A program made the position numbers and the translations under genes. From contig NC_018398.1 of NCBI RefSeq assembly GCF_000208865.1, forward strand, positions 5,790,710-5,854,709: DNA of 64,000 nt, written 5' to 3'. Numbering within the stretch: the stretch's first letter is position 1; every line of letters begins with the position of its first letter. Below the pieces are notes generated by a model, which saw only the letters and a program-made list of their open reading frames with translations, did not search any database and had not been told where the DNA came from. Below are positions 1 to 13,613 of this stretch, in pieces. This DNA comes from Neospora caninum Liverpool. Its lineage: Eukaryota; Apicomplexa; Conoidasida; Eucoccidiorida; Sarcocystidae.

Positions 1-3000
1 CCCGGACGGCTCAGATCGAAAGCAGTTCTGGAGAACGAACAATTCTCTGCTTTTATGAGCGCTGTTGCCGACAATCCCCACATCTGCTTTGACTTCTCTA
101 CATGACCACTGCTTCTAGGCAGCTGCTGGGATCGCTGCTAGCTCCCCGCTCAAATCGCGAGGCGTCAGATTTGAGAAAAAAAAACCGGATACATCCCCCA
201 AACAAGCGAGGCGGGCAGGGTAGCGCGCTGTGCAAGGCGACATGAGTTTCTCGTATCTCACCGATGGTGCGCAGATCTCGGCAGCGAGCGAGAGGGCGCT
301 AGCGCCTCTGTCTCTTTCTCCCGCCTGCTACAACTCCTTTTGGCGCCTATCGAGCCCAACCTGTTGGGCGGGGACTATCTTCTTAGCCTTGCTAGGTGTC
401 TCGCCCCACCAGGTTAGAGGAAAGATTCGCTCGGATAGGCTCCAGTACGACATTGCGGCACCACCCCGTCCGATGTCTCGACCTCGCCGCCCGAGCCCGT
501 TCGGAGCTTCCACGGTGTCGCCGCGGTTGAACACATTTCATTATTTCGCAGTTTTAGCGCAGAACATCCTCGTAGCTTCTTTCCAGATGGTGACTTCCCC
601 CACACGGAAGCCCCATGCACAAAATCCGTTTCTCTGGCGACATCTTTTTTGCCTTACTGGCGACCGCAGAACGAGGGATATCTCGTGCCTGTTCTTTTTG
701 TCGTCCTGGCGGAGTAAATGGTCATATTCATATTTTCCTGTGTGTACGTGTAAGCATCTGGAGCTATAGACGTGTCGGTAGGTAAAAAGAGCTTTGCTGT
801 AGACAGAAATCCAGGCTGTGTGCACGCACGTACCTTCCAGCGAGGTACATGTCTCAATGGTTGCAAGGTTCCATCAAGCCGCTGCTCGTCTTCCGAGTGT
901 CGCTCGGGTGTGTCCTTGCAACTGCCATGAGGGAGACCTCGCGGAAATGGTGGAACGTAAGAACCTCTGGCAAAAAGAAAGTAGATCTCTCTGGAGTGTG
1001 GCTTAGTATTGTCTGGTAGAAATTCAACCCTACGCATGTGCCGAGCCCATGCTTATTATTGTCTTTTCGAGCCATGCGGCGCGAGTCCTTGAGTGAAAAA
1101 AGTACGCGCGCAGATGCGTAGGCATATGTGATCGGTGATGCATCAGATGTGTACACGCCAAAACGTGCGCTTTTGAAGCGTGTATTCGTTCATGTGGATA
1201 GGTTAGCTTCAAAAACTGTGTGTCGTGCCTTTCCATTTTCTTCGCTGGCTGCCTCCTCTTGCCGCTGCTTCGATTGTTCGCTATAGGGGCGACGCCGTCT
1301 TGGTCCTCACCACGTATATTGCCCGTGCCCTGTTTTGTCGTTTCTGTGCCCAGCGACCTGGGGCAGTCATGACCCTAACTAGCCCGAGTGGGCAGTCTTC
1401 TGCTTGTGTTTTGGTCTTTTTCGTCGGAGGCGTAGAATTTCCTGGCAAGGGTTTTCGGACGGATTTTCTCTAGGCGGATTTCTCGGTCCGACCGCTGGGA
1501 TCTCTGTCGGACGAGATCCGAGGTAACCCCTCGCTGCTCGTCTTCCCGGGCATATGGCCCCTCGCTGTTCCTCGGGGGGGGGCATGCAGATATCTCCACA
1601 AATGTGCAGCGGTGACCAGTTATCATTTTCCCCACTGTCCTTTCTCGGCCCCAGGGATTCTCTCCGGTCTGTGTCTTCTTTGTCGCTTTTCTATCCGAAT
1701 TCTATGTCGATCCCAGGTGCCCACGAAGCACGTGCAGAGGTGTAGACTGCGGAAATTCTGGACACAGGCAACCTGCCCAGCAATCCGTACGCGACGCCCC
1801 TCTGGGAAGCACTTCGCCAGCGGGGGGGTGGGCGATCCGTAAGAGCACTGGTGCTCCACATCGTGTGTGGGTTGGCCACTTGCGCAATTTCTCTGCGTTT
1901 CCACTTTCCCAAGGCCACACCCACTTCTGAAACTCCGCGAACTCCCCCAAAATAGTATCATCTAGCGTCCAACCCGACACAACAGCGTACACTCTCTTTG
2001 GTCACCCTACCTCCCCTCGCTCCGTTTCGCCGTGGTCCCCTCCACGGGGGTTCTGTCGTGCACTTTTGCCCCTCGGTTCGTGCGCGTACTACGCATTTTT
2101 GGAGAATCCGCTTCGACGCCCAGAGGCAAACAGCGGAACGTCATCAACTGACAAGGAAAAACAGGCTGCGGCGCTCGCGATCTTTGATTCTTGCCAGTAA
2201 GTCTTCCACAAAACTGGGCCACGGCCACGCGATGCCGGTCTTCGCAACGGACGAGGAGTCTTGCAATGCAACACCTAGTCGCGGAGCTTAAAGAACACAT
2301 TTGCAAGAAATACATGACCCCCCATCGCGTCCATCCTTTTCAGAAATGGATGTCTCGCCACGACTCGTTTCGCCGTCCACTTGGTGGGGCCGCCGCCGTG
2401 TGGACGCCTGCGAAGCTATAGAAGCGTATGCCGGCTGCGACGCGCCCCATGTTCATCTACAAGACCGTTGGACGAAGCAGTTCTCTCCTGTCGCTTGCAG
2501 TCCTCGAAATGAACGTGTCGCCCAATGCGCTTTCCTTAAAAGTGCCCTGAAAGTCGGCTACAAAAAATAGCTCTCCACCTCAGGACGTTGCATGCTGTGT
2601 CCACTCGCTGGGCACTTCCAGGACGAGGTGTACAGACACCTCGTCTCGGCCTCTGCAAAACGGGCCTGTTTACCACCTCAGTTCCTCGCTGATTTAGTCC
2701 AAAGACCTCCACTTCTGTGCTACCTCCTGTGATGTGGGCAGGTGGAAAAAGTGGATTCTAGTCAGCAGCGCTCGCGGCCCACAGTTTTTCGCCTGAAGTG
2801 CCCGGTCTCGCTCTCCCCCTTCTTCTGCAGTAAGTTCGTACAGCCGCCTTGTTCGTTCCGAGTTAGCGCCTTAAATCCACTTTGCGTAAACTGGCCTCGT
2901 CGGGTCGTGCTTCCTGCCCCACGACGCGGCAAACCTCTCTTCTGAGGGGTATCGTTGTGGGGCCGGGCTAAAAAGGCTAAACGCCAGCCTCTCCAAATTC

Positions 3001-5580
3001 CAAACCCTATGCCTGCGTATGACCCTGTGCCGTCCATGGGCGCCCAAATCTGTGAACCAGCAAGATTGCCCACATGCCACTCACGCCTCACAGACCACCG
3101 GCCAGGCTCGTGATCACAGCGCTTAAGCTCGTTCTCGTATCAATCGTGGACTTCCGCTATGTTGACTGACGGGTGCTGAACCCTTTCACGGTAGGGTTCC
3201 GCTTCACGCCAATGATGCAGTGAACGCCGTCTGCCTTGTGCTAGATTCAGGGGAAGCGGATATGACACGTGCTCGTGTTCTCTTGGTGTGCAGGTGGCCG
3301 GCGTCTTTGGGTATTTAGGAGAGGAACTTCCGGCCGACGGTCCCAGCATTTCTGTCTCTCAGGGGGGGCCATCGTCTCTGTTTTCCCCGGGGGTGCCACG
3401 TGAGGCTCTCTCGAATTCAAGTCGTCTTCCCCAGCACGCCGCTGGTTAGCTCAGGCGCTTGTTCGTCGACCGTCCCTGACGCCGTGCACCCGGGAAGGCT
3501 GGTTCTGCGTGGCTAACGCAGCGGCTCTCGAGAGTCACTTTCACTTGCAGCCTCCTCCGCTCTAGGCTGGGACGTCAGGCGATGACTCCCTGACTCGACA
3601 CTTGCGAGGGTCACAGAGGAACATGACGCGTACAGCAGGTGCCTAATGGGAAGTGTTAAAGCGCCACGATCGCTTCTGCACAGCTAAACTTCAGGGGGTT
3701 CAATCCGAATTGGCTAAGTGTCGTCGGCCCCTCCGTCGCAGTTGGTTTCGCAAGAGCAAATCGTCGCCTGGTGGGATTTCGCCGGGTTTCCGTTTCCCGA
3801 CACACGGGCGCGTTTGGCTAGAGCAGCGAAATGAGGTCCTAGGCGACCGCGGGGCTCTCGCGACCGGGCTTTTTTCTCCTAAAACGGGACCGTCGTTCTT
3901 CGCCAGCGAAGCCATTCGCGGTAACGCGCGAAATGCGCTTGGTTCTGTTCTGATCGCTGGTGCGTGCCCCGGCGTGTTGTCGCCCTCGGAACACAGTGCC
4001 TCTGCAGCCTCCTGGGAAGGCCGCAACCCGGTTTCTGCTCCCAGCCAGGTCGTCGTGTGTCTTGGTTGTTGACTGTTTCGGTCGCCCGTCTTATCGAATC
4101 CAGCAGGTGGCTTTCGAGTTTTCTTTCGGTGTAAGACGTCTACGAGCTTCTCTGAAGGGACTGCGACGGTACCGTCGGGAAACGCCACGAAGGGAGCACG
4201 GCGTGTTCGGGTCCAAGCCGTAACTTCGTAATCTCAATGGTTTATGCCTGGTACGAATTTCGTGTTTTTCGGTAATGAGAACGCTCCGCGTTTCTCCTGA
4301 CTACTGCCTCGGCTAGGTCAGAGGTTGTTACCTCGGTTATCGTATTTCGAAGGAAACGTTCAGTGCTTTCCGCGTCAAGGAAATTGAGTTACTGGTTTTG
4401 AGAACGGTAAAACGACCTCGAATTTGTGTGTTGTACCCTTTTCGCGTATTTGCTCAGCTTTTTTGGGAACAAGAAACAAGGCTGTCGATGTGAGGCCCGG
4501 GACCGGTGTAACGCCCTCTCTCAGAGTAAAGACTGGGCTGTCCCTGATTTTGACTCACTCGCGCGCAGCGACGCAATCTGGCTGCTTGGCGCGAACACGT
4601 TTGCACTCGGTTCGACGTTCTGAGAAGTGAAGTTTTTTGCCTGTTCCGTCCCCAAGTCATTCTGTGAGCTCTGTGACTCGCGCACTGTGTCTTCGGGGAA
4701 GGATCGCTCTTGGTTTCCTCCGCGTTTCGCTCCCCAGAGACGTTTCTTTCTGGGAGCCGACTTGTATTGTGAAAATCAGTTGGCCGTGTGCACGCAATAG
4801 AAACGCCTCCCTGGCCAAAGTCCACTGCATTTGACGAGCTTTCGGGTCCGCCCTGGACCTCTGACGTGTGTCGCCAATTCGCGTGTCTCGCTTCCAGGTC
4901 ACTTTTCCATTTGTAATATCTGCGATTTGTATTTGTTTTTCCCCAATTTGTTTCCGACGCTTGCAATTCCCAAGATCGCGTTGAGTCGTGCCGTAGTGTC
5001 CTTACTTTTCCCCATTCAACCGCGGGCTACGGCGGTGGCAGTCGCACCTGTATCGACTGTGGGCCCCAGGCTGGCGCAGCGATCTGTTCAGCTGCTCTGC
5101 GTGCAACCTGGCCCCGCAGTTCTCGGAGAGTTACAGGGGCCTCCCCTGCGTGCCTGTCTCTTCCGTCGAGCCCACTTCGGAAGCCGATTTCTGTGCTTGC
5201 TCGTGCTTCCGCAACCCCTGTGCCGAGGTGACCGCTCGACCGAGGCGCGTCTGCTTTGACGCGTTGTGCAAGGTGTCTTTTCATTCCGTTTCCTTCCACC
5301 GTTCATGCTTCCCTGCGGCCGTGCTTCGCCCTCACGACCCTGTAGGCTGTCGGCCGTGCGTGTGTGTCTGTGTGCGAGCGAATTGCGCGTTTCCTCGCGA
5401 ACGTTTCCACCGAGAGCCCCTGCGCGGGCGTGCCGAGGCGAGAAATCTGTCGCTGTGCCGCAGCCTTCTTCCCACCTTCGCTGTGTCCACATCGTCCAGC
5501 CCTCGCTCAGTTTTTGCATACTCGGTTTGTAGCCCTCCTGGGGCCGATTTGCCGATCTGCCTTTCGGTCCTTTTCTCACG
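1..5580. other. Non-coding leader and promoter region
   Basis: No frame here combines an ATG, amino-acid composition typical of a protein and flanking splice sites. The longest open frames are Cys/Ser/Arg-rich shadows. From about 4600 to the first ATG at 5581 the plus strand is rich in short pyrimidine runs, as expected of a coccidian 5' leader, so the transcript of the zinc-finger gene probably starts in the last 1-2 kb. Nothing recognisable as an RNA gene or mobile element was seen. Confidence 0.5.
4736..4742 (+). promoter_or_regulatory. AGAGACG element, candidate promoter motif
   Basis: The heptamer AGAGACG matches the WGAGACG-type element described upstream of several Toxoplasma genes. 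It lies about 840 bases before the ATG at 5581. A single 7-mer can occur by chance, so this is only a candidate. Confidence 0.2.
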
Positions 5581-8500
5581 ATGAGTGCGCCGGTGCCGTA
5601 CTTCTCAACTGACGCTGCGGCGCGTCAGAATCTCTTTTTGTCGGCGCCGCCTGTACCCCCGGTCCCGCCGACCACGCTGTGCCCATCCAGCTCCAAGGCT
5701 GCGGCGTCTCCTGGCGCGTCGGTCGCCGCTCTTCCGGGAAGGACTGAAGACGCAGACGCGGCTGCCATTCTCCAGCTGCATCTTCAGCTGAGCCAACAAC
5801 TTCAGCGGTCTCCAGTGACCGAGGGAGACATTTTTCGAGCGCTGAAGAAGCTTGCTCGCAACTCTGGCGGTGGGCCTTCCGGCGGGAACGGCAATCCGAG
5901 CGGAACCTCGGGGGGTTCGTCGCCCGCGTTTCTGGAGCCTGTGCCGCAAAGCGGAGGCTCGACAGAAGGCGACTACCCTCCGCCACCCCCTTCTCAGGAG
6001 ATGTACACGCACATGCGTTCTGGAAGCAGCCACAGTGTCCGGGGCGCCGACGGTAAGCGTGGAGCGTCCTCGGCGAGCCGCGGAAACGGGCACCTCTCTC
6101 AGTCAGGTGTATTTGGAGGCAGTGGACTTGCGGGACTTGGTTCCGTGGCGCCCGCGTCTTCCCACGGCCTTTCTTCGTTGAGCTTCCAGGGCCCGCCTGA
6201 GGGGACAGGAACGCCTCGCGGCGCCGGCGGCTGGCGATGCCGCTATTGCTCGACGCTGAATGCCGGCTGTCTCCCGGGTCGGTGCGTGTGCTGTGGAAAG
6301 ATGCAGAGCCAGAAGCGCGGAAATGCGCAGAAGGCCAGTGCGTCTCAGGTTCTGGGCCAGGGCACACATGGCACGTGCTCGGTGCAAAATCTCCAGATCC
6401 AGCAGCTGCGACGGGACGTGCTCCTCGCCGCTGTGACGGCGGCTGCAGCGGCGGCGGAGAAAAGGGTCGAGGACAAGAAGGAAGCGAAGCGGGCGGCTGC
6501 AGCAGTTTCGGCGGTAGCTACGGCCATGGCGGAGTCGCGGCAGCAGCTGCTGCTTTCGGAGAACCCTCCGACTTCGCCGTACTTTTCTGGAGGCAGGGTG
6601 GCTGGGAACTCCCGCGCCGGCCTCGCCTCCGACTCGGGGTCGACCGGAAATCTCTACGAGGATCCAGCTGCGGCGGCAGTGGCGGCCGCCTCCCTTTTGC
6701 CTGGCCTGCTCGGCAGCCTCGAGGCGAGTTCTGGAGGGAACGGGGGGACTCCAAGTGGAAGTGTGCAGTCCCCGTCCACGAGTCTGACGTCCATCGAGGA
6801 CGGGGTCATGGGCCGAGCGCACCCTGCGTCGCCGGGCGTCGTGGGAGCGAGCCTTTTTCCCTCGCTCGCTGCCTCGGCTTCCTTCGACGGCGACGGCGCG
6901 CCGAACGCCTGCGTTGGCCGTTCCGCGGGTCTCATTCCCGACTTGGGTGCGCTGGGGACGGGCCTGGGGAGTTTGAAAGGCAAACGAAATCTACTCTCCA
7001 GCTTCGACGACCAGTCGACTCCAGGCCAAAACTTCCTCGGAGACTCCAGTTCTACAGGTTTAAGGCAGAGCGTCGGCAACTTAGCTGACGGGGGGAGCAG
7101 CACGCCGGGCACTTACTCTCTGCTCCAGGACCCGAACGCGTACGGCGTCGACCTGACTGTCTTTCAGGAGCTCGCCAGCGCGCCGCAGTCCACGTTCTTC
7201 ACAGACGATGTAACGCCCGTCGACAGTCTCTCGCTTGTGAGTGACTGCCGAAGCCCGTCCGGCGCCACGCCTTCGTCGATTGTGAGCGGCCGCAGCAGTT
7301 TTTGCCATTCGGGCATCGCCGGCGGCGTCGCCACCCCCGGCAGCAGAGGCCGAGACAGCAACGGCAACTCGAGCACAAACGGCGGCAGCCCCACCACGGG
7401 GACGAACGGCCTGAGCAGTCGCTCGAATGGCGGGGCCAGGCTGCTGGCGACTGGGCCCGTGGGGGCAGGAGGCGGGAGTCCTCCAAATCGCGAGTCGCCG
7501 CCGGGGATGGTGGACCTGACTCCTGGCAATGGATTGACCGTTGCAGCTGCCGACTCAAAGGAGGGAAAGAACGGTGGACACCGATTCCCAGACGGAGCAG
7601 GGAGAGCGCGAAACAGCAGTGTGAGATGTGACCCGAAACGGATGGACGTGTCCACGTTTCCAGGTCATGCGCCTCTCCCCGTCGGGAACGGTCCGGAAAC
7701 TTCCGGCGGCGCCTCCACTTCTTCCTTCAATGCACTTACTCCGAGCACCCAGAGCTCGCTCCCTCAACACCTACAAGCCTTGCAGCATCCGGCCGGCTCG
7801 TCCCTGCTTCAGATGAAAGGCGACACGAGCACAAGCAGCTGCGCAAGCTTCCTGCGCGCTGCGTCGTCCTCGCCTTCGGTCATGGTGGGAGAGGAGGAGT
7901 CTCCCGTCAGCGCTCTCCTCGAGGGTCTGGGGCTCTCGTCCACTGCGAATTCGGCCGGCATCGACGCGCTGCTTCCTTCTGTCCTCTCTCCCATTCAGGT
8001 AGGAAGGAATCGTCGACAGGGCACGAGACAAAGATCGTCCGAACAATCTGTCCCGCCGGGAGATGCACTGCGGCGATGGAGTCGGGAAAGTTCTCGTGGA
8101 CGGGGCCCAGGCCAATTGAGGAGGCTGCTGGCCCCGGGTGAAAAACGAACAAACGCGTGGAGCTGCGTGTGTGTTTGAAAGGCGGCCCGAGGTGTCTCTT
8201 CAATGTGGCAGGACGAGGCATCGTAGCTACATTGCCCTGTATACGCGAGTACATACACTCGGTTCCAGTCTTTGCGCTGCGTCCTCGCGCAGGTGGAGGA
8301 GCGCACTCCACGGGGAGCTGTCGTTCCGGCGCATTTCTCGTTTGTGTGCCAATGATCCCGCCCTCTTCTCGCGTCTGCTTTGCTCACCAGGTTCTTCTTT
8401 TAAAGGCAAAGGAGGTTGCTGACCGCCTCGTAGGTGACTTCACAGTGCTGGGGTACAACGACCCAACAGCGAAAGCTGCGGAGGCTCTTCGCACATCCCT

Positions 8501-10450
8501 CGCCATTCTCGGCTTCGCGCCGCCCCCGCAAGGCGTCGGCAGTCCTGAGGACGATTTACCTGGATCCGCGGGGTTGCGGGGAAACAGCGGACCTGGCGGA
8601 AAAGGCAAGCAAAACGACGCCGGTCCAGGGAAGGACAGCGACGATGACAAGAAACCGAAGAATGCGAACTGGACACAGGGTGAGTCATCTCGAGAGCGGC
8701 GAAAGAACGTGGATTGAGTACGGAGGCGGCGAGACGCCGGCGTTGCGTTTTTTGTGGTGAGGCGATGTGCCCAACAGGAGGCCCGCGCAAGTTGTGTGCT
8801 GTGTTTTTGGAGCAGAGATGCAGACTTTTCCTCGCAGACACTTCACACGTTTTCTCTGAGCTCCTGACATACGACTGGCCGGCAGCACCCCAGGGAATGC
8901 GCGTTCGTCAGATTCGCTCGTCGATGGAACGCATGGGTCTCAGGTTCTTAAAATTGGCTGAACACTTTTGGACGCTGTAGTTGCCGTCCCTTCTCTCAAT
9001 GCCTCCGGGTGTCGTAGGATCCGTCCTATGCGTTCTTCCTGCCGGGTCTTTATGGGCTTTCGCCCTCTCCGGTGTGCTGTGTCTCATCTCGCGTTTCGCA
9101 GGCATTGGAGGCCCGCACTTTTCGGCGCCGACAATGCTGGCCCATCCTGACGAGTTCAAGAATCCCAGCAGCTTCCTGAAGATCTACGGCGATCCAATGT
9201 GTGCCGTCGTAGATGCGTCGATGCCTCAAGCCGGCAGGCAGACCGGCCCTGGAGGCCGCGCACTCCCTGGATTCTCTGGACGAGTCGACGGGGCCTCAGC
9301 GCTCGCAGGCGGGTCAACTGGCAATCTCCCCATTCGTGGCCACAACGGCAACTGGGTGTGTGAAAGCTGCTCGAATGTCAACTTCCCACGGCGATTCCGA
9401 TGCAACAAGTGCGGAGCTGTGCGTGGCCCTCAGGGGGATGCGATCGTCGCGGAATATGCCAAGCTGGTGTATCACCAGCATGTCAAGACGTACAGAACTC
9501 TCGCCTCGCGACCTGGCGTGGACCTGCCTCTGAAGCGTCTCCAGAACGGGAGCAGCAACCCCGGCAACGCAGGCACGTCGCCTGCACTGCAAAAGGGGGC
9601 TGGCGGGGGCCAAGGTTTAAACAGGCTCGGCGGCGGAACCGTCTCCGCTTTCTCGGCCGTGCCTGGAAGCGCGAGCAACGCTCAGGGCCATGACGGGGCC
9701 TTCAGCCTAAATAGAAACGTCGGGGGCTCTGGACACGGCGTTTCGTCTGCGACTCGGGGTTTGGCATCTGCAGATACCGCAGGGTTGAATGTGTCGGGTG
9801 TACAGGGACAAGTCGTCGGCAGCCAGGTAACGCTGCCTGCTGTTGACCCTCGAAGACCTGCCATTCCCCAGCCTCCGAGCACCACTCCAAGCAACGTGCA
9901 AACTGGAGGCATTCACGCGGACGCCCTTCGACCGGGAGTGAATTTCGCTGCGAGCGGACCGGCGCGCTGTGGCCCCACGGGAGTGCCTGCGCCGCCTCCG
10001 CCCACGCCCCAGCCTCCTCCTGTGCATCCAAGTGTCCGTGCACCAGCAAAGCAAGACGTGACGGGGGGGAAGCCGCTGGCGGGCGCCAGAGGCGCCTCCG
10101 GCGTCCTGAGGTCAGTGAACGTGGACGAAAAGAAGGGAGCGAAAAAGCTCTCTATTTCCGACAGGGGTGTGACGCAGGCCACGTGCCCGGAAACCGGTAC
10201 CGGCAAGGAAGAGAAGCTTGGGAATGGAGACCGAAAGAGAGAGGTCTGTGACGTGGACGCCGCGGAAGGTCGGACCCAAGCAGGCAATGAATCCGCAGCG
10301 TCGGCCGGAGGCGGCAACCATGTAACAGTTAGTGGCAAACCGTCCGTCACATCCACGACTTCTGGTCCTCTTTCGTCTGTCTCCTCGCCACGAGCAGACG
10401 ACGTCAGCTCTCCTGTCAGCTCGGGCGACGACAGCGAAGCGACGCCATGA
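5581..10450 (+). CDS. RanBP2-type zinc-finger protein, two fingers, three exons
   Basis: Three exons, 5581-7998, 8391-8679 and 9102-10450, join in frame (phase 0, then phase 1) and give 1,351 residues. The borders are CAG|GTAGGA ... CACCAG|GTT and CAGG|GTGAGT ... TTTCGCAG|GC. Two zinc fingers fit W-x-C-x2-C-x3-N-x6/7-C-x2-C. Finger 1 starts at Trp218 (WRCRYCSTLN) and finger 2 at Trp987 (WVCESCSNVN). Fingers of this class bind single-stranded RNA, ubiquitin or Ran-GDP; finger 2 is the more canonical. The rest is low-complexity Ser/Gly/Pro sequence with an Ala-rich helical stretch near residues 280-320. The first ATG after the pyrimidine-rich leader was taken as start. A role in RNA binding is an inference from the finger family; no partner gene is nearby. 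Confidence 0.85.
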
Positions 10451-13400
10451 ACAAACCGCAGAGCCAACTGTGCTCGTGGGCGAAACGCTCGTCCCTCGCC
10501 AAAAGTCCGGGATGTCCACATCACCCTTGTGTAAGGAACCCGCCAGCTTCAGCCGTTGAAGAAAATATCGGCGGGGTTGGCGTGCTTAAAGAAAGGCTCA
10601 TTCGCCAGCACGGGGGTAAGCCCGGTGGATGAGATCGAGACGTCGGTGGACGTGCCGAGGACAGTTGAAATCCTGGATCCTTGTCGCTGCGTTGTTAATC
10701 ACCTTTACCGTCTCGTCCGTACCGCAAAGGCTGGACTGCCAACGGATCAGCGTAGTCGTTTTCTTTTCAAATCTTTTTTGAACAGGCGTAGAGGGGAACG
10801 TCCGTCGTTCTGTTGTGGAGCATGGTGTAGGATGGCATTCCACACGCGGCGCTACATCGTGTTCAGACGCAGTGTGAAATATCTAGTGCACGTCCCATGT
10901 CCGGGCCGAGTTCGGTTGGACAGTTTCCATGTCAGCATCCTGAGTGTTCTTCGGTCATAAGGATTGCTGAATCAGCCGAAAGTGACAAACCTCCGGACTC
11001 TTTTTTGGAGGTGGCGCAGCTGGATTTATTTGAGATAAGCTGCAGCTTCACCTCGATTCCAGTATGCATCGAACCGATGCACAGACACACAAGTATCAAC
11101 GTAGGAAGGTTGTGGATTCACGGTCGTGTTCGGTCCTCCTGAACTTCAGAGTGCATTCGCAATTGTGAGGACGTGACCACGAATCGAAAGTCTGTGGTTC
11201 CCTCGAACGAATGTGTTGCGGGCGATATTGCTAGAGATCCGTTTCTGGGTGACAGTCGACTGCTGGTGCGTATATGAATAGGCTGTGTCGTGTTTTGGTC
11301 TCCACATCGCACGGCTGGCTGACCCAAGCGGAGAGATGCGTGTTTTGAGTTAGAACGGTCTGGAGTCTCGAGCGCGTACATCGTCTTTTCGTTTGTTTGC
11401 CCCTCTTGCCCATTTTCTGTTTTCTGGATGGGCAGCGCAACGCTCTGTCCAAGGACGTGCATGTGTATGTATGACCTGATTTCTCGAAGCCATGGACTGC
11501 GATTCCGCTGATGCCGACACCGGCAAGAACCAAGGCAAGAAATTGTTTTACAGATGTTTTGAAGGATGTACCATTTAGTTGCAATTCGGCTGCCGTGTGT
11601 CCTTTGCCGTCGATGCATCACTTTATTTACTCGCTGCTCCACCTTTAGCAACGTCTGTCTGTCCCTTGTGTCGGAGTACCCTCACTCGATATGTCTCGAT
11701 TTCATCTTTCTTGTACGGGGGAGCCTCAAACGTAGTCTCAGCTCCGGGTAGACGGTCGCCATCCTTTTGGGGCATGCCACTAATGCGCAAACGACAGGTG
11801 GATTTTCATGTTTGCGGATGGGCGAGTTTCTCCGGTGCCGCCAGCCGGCTGTCCCCACATAGGAATCCCTCCCACCTGCACAGGATGCTGCGCTGAGCGC
11901 TGTTTGACGGAAATGATAAGCAAGCTATTGCCGTTCGTTCGGGGGTGATGAAGCGATGAAGGCGTGGTACGGTGTAACGCGCCCGTCGACTGCGTGTCAA
12001 GAGCGTCATGATCGGCAGAGTCCATATTTTGAACTGTGAAGTGAAGGTTGCTGCTGGGCTGCTGTGTCTCGCGAGTCCTCACTTGTGTAGGGCACACGGC
12101 CAAACTGAGTGTCGATCCTTAAATGCAGAGAGGGTGAGGCAGCTTGGCCATCTCAGGCTGCGCCTGTGGATCGAGCGGAAATCCATTCGTCCCTATGGCT
12201 CTTGTATGGTAGTGGTTATGTTTTTCATTTGCGTACGTGGACGCATGCCCCGTGTGTACAGTCAGGCGAAAAGCGCGTTGTATCGAACTGACAGTCAGAT
12301 TGGCTGTCCGTCCGTTGTCCACGGCTCTGATCAAGAGTAGGTTTCCTGCTTTCAGCTTACAAAGGTGTCCTGGTATTATTCCTCGTTCCCCATCCGAGTT
12401 TCCGCAGGCAGTTGGTACGAGAGTGTCTGTTCTATTCAGGGTTTTCTAGGCTGCTGCCTACGTCGTGGCGCAGTGCCTCTTGAACCAGAGATGATGCTCT
12501 GGTTCATGGCGTCGCTCTGCAGGAAACGGGGAAATGATAAAAGCCGGTGACCGACAGCTATGTCCACATTTCTCGTGGACATGACCCGCAGTACTCTTGC
12601 ACAGGGGTTCCTTTACGTCGTCAGTGTCTGTCGGCCGGTGTAGGGAAAACGGTCTTTCCTGTTCTGGATGCGCGCACACGAAGTCGTTCTCGGGTGCTTG
12701 ACTCATTCGGTGGTCTTAGCTGTATCGTGAAAACCGAAATAAGATGTGCCCGCCCCATTCCATCTGGGTGTTCATACCCAGCTCCCCAGTTTCAGTTCAC
12801 GAGTCTCAGCGCACACCAGAACTCGTTCTCGCTGAACAGTGTCTCTTCTAGATCCGTCAGTTCGCCGTAATGCGACTGGAACCATCCGATATTGCGGATA
12901 TTTCTTTTCGCGACGGCAAAACTGGTCGCGTCACGTCTGACCCCCAATAGAGATTAGGTGAATAGTAGCTCTGGAGACGGCAAACAACTCAGCCTGTTAC
13001 CATAAGGTCGATGGCGTCGCGAACGATAGAGAGACCAAAAGTGTACCGCCGTCGGAACTGGGGAAATGCTTTACACGTTAACTGGTAATGCGGTGATATG
13101 ATTACCGCCCAAGCACTCAGCTCGTGGTTGAGAGGCACTCACGAGGCCAAAACCACAATTTCTTAATCTCCGTGGTTTGCGATCGAACCGTAACGCAATA
13201 TTTACACTCTTCAACCCTGTTTTATTTAACTCATCCAGCATAATCTGACGGTGTTGGTGTTTTTGAGAAATTGTCACTGCTTTTTCGAAGGCCACACAGT
13301 CCGTGTCACCGTCGTCTTTCTGAGTGTGTCTGTTCTCGAGCTTCGTGGAGTAAAACAACATGCACTTTCTAGTGTCAACGCTAACGTACAAGTGGTGCGA

Positions 13401-13613
13401 TGCTTATTGGCTTCAAAATTGAACGAATTTAAATGCGCAGAGGCAGTACTAGTGGAAGGGTGAGTCGTGCCACTACAAGCTGGGCAGATTGTATTGGGTT
13501 TTTTGTTCTGAATTGTCGGCCTACTATCAAGACGACCACTGGCAGCTGACAAACAATGTGTGTATCTATTTTCGTCCACAATGAGTGCGTGGTGGATCTC
13601 TTTCAGGAGCGTT
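10451..13613. other. Intergenic region between convergent genes
   Basis: The zinc-finger gene ends at 10450 and the Rab prenyltransferase gene ends, on the other strand, at 13614, so both 3' UTRs lie here. Open frames of 60-180 codons occur on both strands but none has a plausible start, hydrophobic pattern or paired splice sites. No RNA gene or repeat array was seen. Confidence 0.6.
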